This document shows positions 58,738-64,000 of a stretch of 64,000 bases of DNA, piece by piece; the stretch's first letter is position 1; every line of letters begins with the position of its first letter. The DNA comes from Moniliophthora roreri. Lineage: Eukaryota; Basidiomycota; Agaricomycetes; Agaricales; Marasmiaceae. The notes under the pieces are model-generated. The model was not told where the DNA came from. It made no database searches and saw only the letters and a list, made by a program, of their open reading frames with translations. The DNA is taken from positions 992,001-1,056,000 of the forward strand of contig LATX02000046.1 of NCBI GenBank assembly GCA_001466705.2, given 5' to 3'. Made by a program: the position numbers and the translations under genes.

Positions 58738-60906
58738 ATGGAAATTACCAGCGCACGAGACGTAGCTATCAGTGGAAGTGCGACACTCAGTGTCGTTCAT
58801 CGCGATCAGTATAATCAAATGACTGTCAACAACCGGACTGTACATGTGAGGCGACCAGGAAGGACGGTCTTGAAGAGGGCGAGGAAAAGACGCGATAGCG
58901 ATCCCGAATACGACCAGGTGAGCTATTCACAACTCGACAAGATACTAGTATACTGACCGAAGCTCTCTTGGTTCAGTATCGCGAGGTTATTCGAGGTGAT
59001 ATCCACAAACTTGAGCAGCTTTCTGCGGTAGATGTTTGGGACTCCTGGGAGCGGAAAGATGGCCAACTTGTCGGAACATGTCACTCCTACCGCAGAATGA
59101 TTCATCAAGTACGGGTTTATGGTGACGACAGGGTGTTCACATCCTTCTCATATCATGGCAGAGATGCTGAAAAGGTTCGCCACCGCTCAACTCGCTGTCT
59201 AATCGTCTCTTGATTTTTAGTTGCAGATTTGGAAGGAGGAGTTCATGAAATACTCTCCAGCCAAGTGCGTGACTTCGTTTACTCACCTTCGTCATACTGA
59301 CCGCTCTCAGCGATCCAGCGGTCTTACTACAACTATTCGCAATCAATCGTTCGAAAGTACCAGCCCTTCTCTTTCATGACGGTGTGTAATCCTTCAGGCG
59401 AACTCTGAGAGTGACAGAGCGCTGAGCATTGACCTAGAATGGTTACCTTTGGGTCATTTGTATGAGAAAGTGAAGGTGAAATTTTGGGAGAGCTTTTACC
59501 TCGGCATATATGCTTATACTTTGGGGAAAAAGGTAGGGTTGTTCACGTCTCAGCAATAACAAAATTACACGTCCTCAGATAGGCCTCGAGTCATACTCGT
59601 TTGATCTGTGGTTAAATTCGCGAACAGCTCTCACTTCCTCTGGGCCCCGGGGACCGTACGTCCGTTGTGAACCTACAGAAGTTCTGTCCAAGTGCGAAGA
59701 CATACCTTCTGCGTTGGAGATGCTCGACAGCAATGCTTGCGTTGAATTCCTTAACAAAACTGGAGCTAGGGATCTTGACCTCAATGTTATTCAATATGCC
59801 GGTCACTATGCTCGCCCTTTGTCTATTGGAGGCCTTCTGGGTATTGACTCCCTAGGCTGTGGAGGTGGTGCTGCTCCCTTCTGCTGGGAAAAGAACCCCT
59901 CTCGTGGTCCTTGGCTGTCCCCCATCTGTAAACACATTTTACACGACGAGGTTCGGGATTTCATAGGCAAGCTATGTCCCAATGCTGTTTATTCAGGTGC
60001 ACAGCTGGGGCAGATCGCTTTGTTAGAGCAAGGTGTTGCCGATTCATGGGAGACATTGGAGCCCGATGTGTTATTCGATAAAACACTGATTGGAGGTGGA
60101 TTGATGCGGTCAGTGACTTAGTCTATTCAACGATTTGATTGCACTAAAACGCCCTAGGTTTCAATTCAATAACAAAAACATCGGGGACTCTACTTCATTA
60201 GTCCTCTACACGGGTCCGACGCTCGGAATGGCATGGTTGTCACAGGCCGCTAGGTTCAGTGAGGCGTCCGCTGGGAGTTCAGAGGCTTGTACGTGTGGTT
60301 TCATGAATAGTCTCAGGGTGCTATTTGTTGCAATTCACTGATTTGAGTAGTCATACCCTGTCTAGTTGTTCAGCTCAACGTTGAATCACAACTCGAGCAA
60401 CCTGGTATCTCAACTCTGGAAACTCCACCGACCGTCTACCTTTTCATTCAACTACCGTCACCAACCCTTGCAGACTTTGATTCTTGGACAAGCAGTCAGA
60501 TATCTTTCTGGTCTTTCGACAAGAACGGCATCAGCAAGATTTCAGAGTTCGAATCCAAATGCATGAACCTGCCAAATGTAGTCCTATCTCGTGTTAGGCT
60601 TCAGCTCAAATCATGGCCGAAACACGTATATGATGCCATTCATGCATGGCAAATTGCCAGAGGCTTCGACCCCGCAACTGCAGATTTCGCTCGCTCTCTC
60701 AACCAGCCAATCTTAGAGCCAGCAGTCAAGCAGGTTATTCGGTTCGAGGGAATTGGAGTCCCTAAAGGTGAGATAGCGCTTCCCGAGTCTGAGCGTGAAT
60801 TTTGGCTGAACAATATCCTTCAGAGAACGAAGATTCGGCTTCGACTGGCTCGTGGTGGTCATGGAGTGCCATACCACAATCGGATATTTCCGCCTTTGCT
60901 ATCTAG
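58738..60906 (+). CDS. Copy E: full-length pseudokinase-like WWSW-tail family protein
   Basis: ATG 58738 to TAG 60906, with the same approximately ten-exon layout as copy C minus the small exon before the tail. All frames are open. The N-terminus is VAISGSATLSVVHRDQYNQM then TVNNRTVHVRRPGR, followed by LKRARKRR. The N-lobe-like part reads REVIRGDIHKLEQL, FTSFSYHGRDAEK, LLQLFAINRSKVPALLFHD, EWLPLGHLYEKVK. The middle exon: DLWLNSRTALTSSGPRGP, NAVYSGAQLGQIALLEQGV. Later: VYLFIQLPSPTLADFDSW, AIHAWQIARGFDPATADFAR. The end: TGSWWSWSAIPQSDISAFAI. The VAIK-lysine position is Tyr in FSYHG. It is the closest intact relative of D and F. A frame is open upstream of the ATG, but the same 12 bases as in copy C (cagtctaccatg) span this start and support it. 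Confidence 0.83.
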
Positions 60907-62123
60907 TGCGAACCGCTTGCATAGTGAAAGTCGAAAAACTGGATACATGTTGGCGGGCTTGGGTCATCACGATCCGAACATTCATTCTTGCGCATGTTTA
61001 CGAATACATCCTATAAGGTCAAATGCGAGGTTGAATTTAGTTCTATCCTCCAGTATTCAACACAGGATGGAATACACCTTGACACGTAGACTCACCACTA
61101 AGATCGTAAGACTTGAATTTGTATGACTTGCTCATTCAAAAGCTCCTTCGTATCTACATCGTCTTCAACAATATCGTGCGGCCAGCGACCGACGAACAAT
61201 GGTATTCTTTTACTCCCTCTCCTTCTCCCAATTCATACTCCTCGTATGCCCTGTGAGTCGAGCGCGTAAGCACTGATGGAGTACGGCGGACGTACATGTT
61301 CCGTTGACGTATTGGGAACTTCAAGTTTACCTTCGTCCTCGCAACAAGATCGACAATACATGAGATGTCAAGTACACGCCTTCCAAACGTACGTCTAGCT
61401 CTTCCTCTGGATGCAGTCTCGGAGGTTTGGTAGGTTTCAGTGTTGAAAGTATGAGTATGGGGGGAGTCCTCAAGACCTCGCCAATCGTGAGGTACTAGCA
61501 GGGGCACATCAAGTGTATAGTATGGATGGTTATGCGTTATGTCCTGTAAGCAGTGACGTGAATGATGATAGGAAAGGGGCGGCATTTGAAGTTATGACTC
61601 GCTCATTTTTAGAGGGGACCCGTAATGACCAGCATTACCCACTGCCTCTCCTTATCCAGTGTTGCAATATACGGCGAAACCCTCACGTCCACCGTCCCCC
61701 GTCACAATATCGACACTGATTCGTCTATGTCCCTTGTAGATCAAGATCCCTGGTAATTAACCATCCTTCCAACCGATCAGGCGAGACTCGTTCGATGATT
61801 GTATGAGCGAAAGTAAGTATCGACACAGGACCTCCGAATCTGACCTTGTTTGACGACGACACGTTCCACTATGAGAAAGTGTGCGGGGTGTTATTGAGGT
61901 CTTGTGAACGGTATGATTGTTTGCTTACTTTTGGGAGGTAAAAAGGAAAGGACGACACCCGCGGTCACGACTGGTCTCCAGAGCTTCCCACGACCATAGC
62001 TGTCTTCGCTGGAACCTTACCACCGTTCTTTCGCTATCATTCCCTGGACCTCCGGTCAAGTAGTAGATACAGCTGGGCTGGCGTTTTACAAGATTTCCCT
62101 TCATTCCAGTACTCAGGGCTGTC
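60907..62123. other. Intergenic stretch between copies E and F
   Basis: A minus-strand frame at 61154-61585 (for example RTFGRRVLDISCIVDLVART) has no recognised domain. The promoter of copy F lies near 61900-62100 but no specific element was identified. Confidence 0.4.
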
Positions 62124-64000
62124 ATGGAGATTGCCAATGCCCAAGGTGTAGCTATCAGTGGAAATGCAAGGTTCAGTGTTGTTCATCGCGATCAGTATAA
62201 TCGAACGACTATCAACAACCGGATTGTGCATGTTGGAAGACCAGGAAGAACGATCGTAAAGAGGGAGAGGAGGAAGCATGATAGCGAGACCGAATACGAT
62301 CAGGTCAGTTGTTCGTCAACTTTCGACGAGATTCAGCTATGCTGACTGAAACTTGCTGGGTCAGTATCATAACATCATTCGTGGTGATATCCGTAACCTG
62401 GAGAAACTTTGTTCGGTAGATGAAGGGGAATTAGAATGGAAGGATGGCAAACGTGTTTGGGTAGACTCGTACCGAAGAACCGTTCATCAAGCCCAGCTTT
62501 ATGGAGACGACGAAGTGTTTACAGCCTTCTCGTATCATGGCAAAGACGCTTTGAAGGTAGTTTCGTTATTCTCTCGATCTTCCAGCCGGCTCATATTCCA
62601 TTCGGACAGGCTTGGAAGAAGGATTTCATGAAATACTCCCAAGCTGAGTTCGTGGCTCTGCACTCTAATCTTCGTTGTATTGAGTACCCTCAGTGAAAAT
62701 ATGATGTTTCCACAGCTATTTGGAATCAATCGCTCGAAAGTGCCAGCCCTTCTCTTTTATGATGGTATGTGAACATGCAGATTCAGGTGAACTCTGATAG
62801 CGACTGAACATTGGCATAGAATGGCTACCCCTGGGTTACTTGGACCAAAAAATGGAGGGTACCTTTTGGCAGAAGTTTTACTTAGCTGTATAGGCTTACG
62901 CTTGGCGACAAAGGGTAAGTCTACTCAGACCTCCGACAACAATAAGCTTACATGCCCTCAGATGTGCTTCAATTTTCTCCCGTGTCATCTATGGCTGAAT
63001 ACGCGAACACGTCGTATCGCTTATGGACCCGCAGGACCGTTCCACGGCCAAGAATGTACGAAGGTTCAGTACGATTGTGAAGGAATGCCTTCTGCGATAG
63101 AGATGCTCAGTGACGATACTTGCGCCAGATTCTTTAGCAAAACTGGAGCTAGGAACCTTGACCTCGATGTTTTACGATATGCCAATCGCCATGCCTGCGT
63201 TATGCCTATAGAAGATCTATTGGCTATTGACTCCCTGGGACATCGAGGTGGTGCAACTCACCTTTTCTAGGAAAAGCACACCTCTCGCGGTCCTTGGTTG
63301 TGTTCTCTTTCACGTGAGCATATCGCATGTGCTAAAGTCCGGGAGCTTATAGGCAAGTTATGCCTTGGCACTATTTATTCAGGAGCACGGCTAGAGCAGA
63401 TTGCTATATCGAAACAAGGTCTTGCTGACCCGTGGAAGACGTGGGAGCCCGATACGCTGCTCAACAAGACGTTGATTGAAAGTGGATTGATGCGGTCAGC
63501 GATTTCATCTATCTAGCAATTCGATCGTACTCAGGCACCCTAGATATGAGTTCAAAAATATCTCTGGATCCACTCATACATTAACCATCTACATGGGCCC
63601 TGCGCTCAGAACAGTGTGGTTATCTCAGGCCCATAGTCTCAGTGAGGTATCCAATGGGGGGTCAGCAACCTATCGTACGTTCTCACAAATTGTGCGCTGC
63701 CAATAACAATTCACTAATTGAGAGAAGTCATACCTCATCTATGGATTGAGTTTGATATACAACCACAACTGGATCAGTCTGGTGCCGTGGTTCTGGATTC
63801 TCCGCCGACTGTCTACCTTTTCATTCGATTACCACCGTCGAGCCTTGCAGATCTCGACCCTTGGATGAGTCAGATAACTTTCTGGTCCTTCGGCGAGAAC
63901 GGCACCAACGAGATCCCTGAAACTGAATGCAAACGCATAGGCCTGCCGAATATAGTACTGTGGCGAGTCGAGGTTTCTCTTCGTACATGGCCCAAACACG
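62124..64000 (+). pseudogene. Copy F: family member with two nonsense codons, cut by the window end
   Basis: It starts MEIANAQGVAISGNARFSVV then HRDQYNRTTINNRIVHVGRP, and keeps the family exon layout. The N-lobe-like part reads IIRGDIRNLEKL, FTAFSYHGKDALK, QLFGINRSKVPALLFYD. Exon 5 has TAG at 62891-62893 where copies C and E have TAC/TAT (LAV-stop-AYAW against LAVYSDAW). The middle exon has TAG at 63268-63270 where copy E has TGG (HLF-stop-EK against FCWEK). Otherwise frames remain open to the window edge (VYLFIRLPPSSLADLDPW, CKRIGLPNIVLWR), so loss is recent. The C-terminus and WWSW tail lie beyond 64000. Confidence 0.88.

Overview
The window is nuclear DNA of a mushroom-forming basidiomycete (Agaricomycetes). 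The evidence is the many phase-checked GT-AG introns of about 45-65 bases, gene content such as an RGG-tailed Ded1-type helicase, a Sec72-type TPR protein, a GATA factor, an F-box protein, a tyrosine-kinase-like (TKL) kinase, a seven-helix membrane protein and a fungal GST, and the absence of operons or ribosome-binding sites. Coding models were built by hand: exon phases and stops were checked for most genes, and uncertain boundaries are stated in each entry.

Layout. 1-1083: the 3' end of an LTR retrotransposon with its complete 475-base LTR, abutting the C-terminal remnant of an aldo-keto reductase. 3014-4374 (minus): a five-exon sulfotransferase-like gene with one in-frame TGA. 7240-7630: a decayed copy of part of the gene at 29008. 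7864-9150: a short divergent member of the window's main protein family. 10410-11846: F-box protein. 12692-13870 (minus): relics. 15754-18316: GATA zinc-finger factor. 18632-20640 (minus): a decayed unknown gene and a decayed mago nashi copy. 21637-23291 (minus): membrane protein. 24916-30874: a compact housekeeping block (Sec72, Ded1, unknown basic protein). 31716-35120: active-looking TKL kinase and a damaged MFS transporter. 35320-64000: several copies of one multi-exon family, separated by repeats, MITE-like elements, a TFIIIB B'' (Bdp1) pseudogene, an intact GST and two divergently arranged unknown genes.

The most interesting system is this family (copies A-F plus one relic). Full members are about 590 residues with about ten exons. 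They have an N-terminal N/Q-containing motif (core DQYNQTT), a basic linker, a region that reads like a protein-kinase N-lobe without the catalytic lysine, a long unclassified middle and C-terminal part, and a near-invariant last-exon tail (SWWSW...SDISAFA). Copies B, C and E are intact, D and F are pseudogenes, A is a short intact variant that keeps only the N-lobe-like part and the tail, and a relic lies at 13130-13870. This is a birth-and-death family, and an innate-recognition or signalling role is plausible but is inference.

A second theme is the number of broken copies of normally conserved genes (mago nashi, Bdp1, aldo-keto reductase, sulfotransferase-like, part of the 29008 gene) next to small inverted-repeat elements. 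This suggests a rapidly rearranging accessory region that accumulates DNA-level duplicates, around a stable core at about 24.9-30.9 kb.
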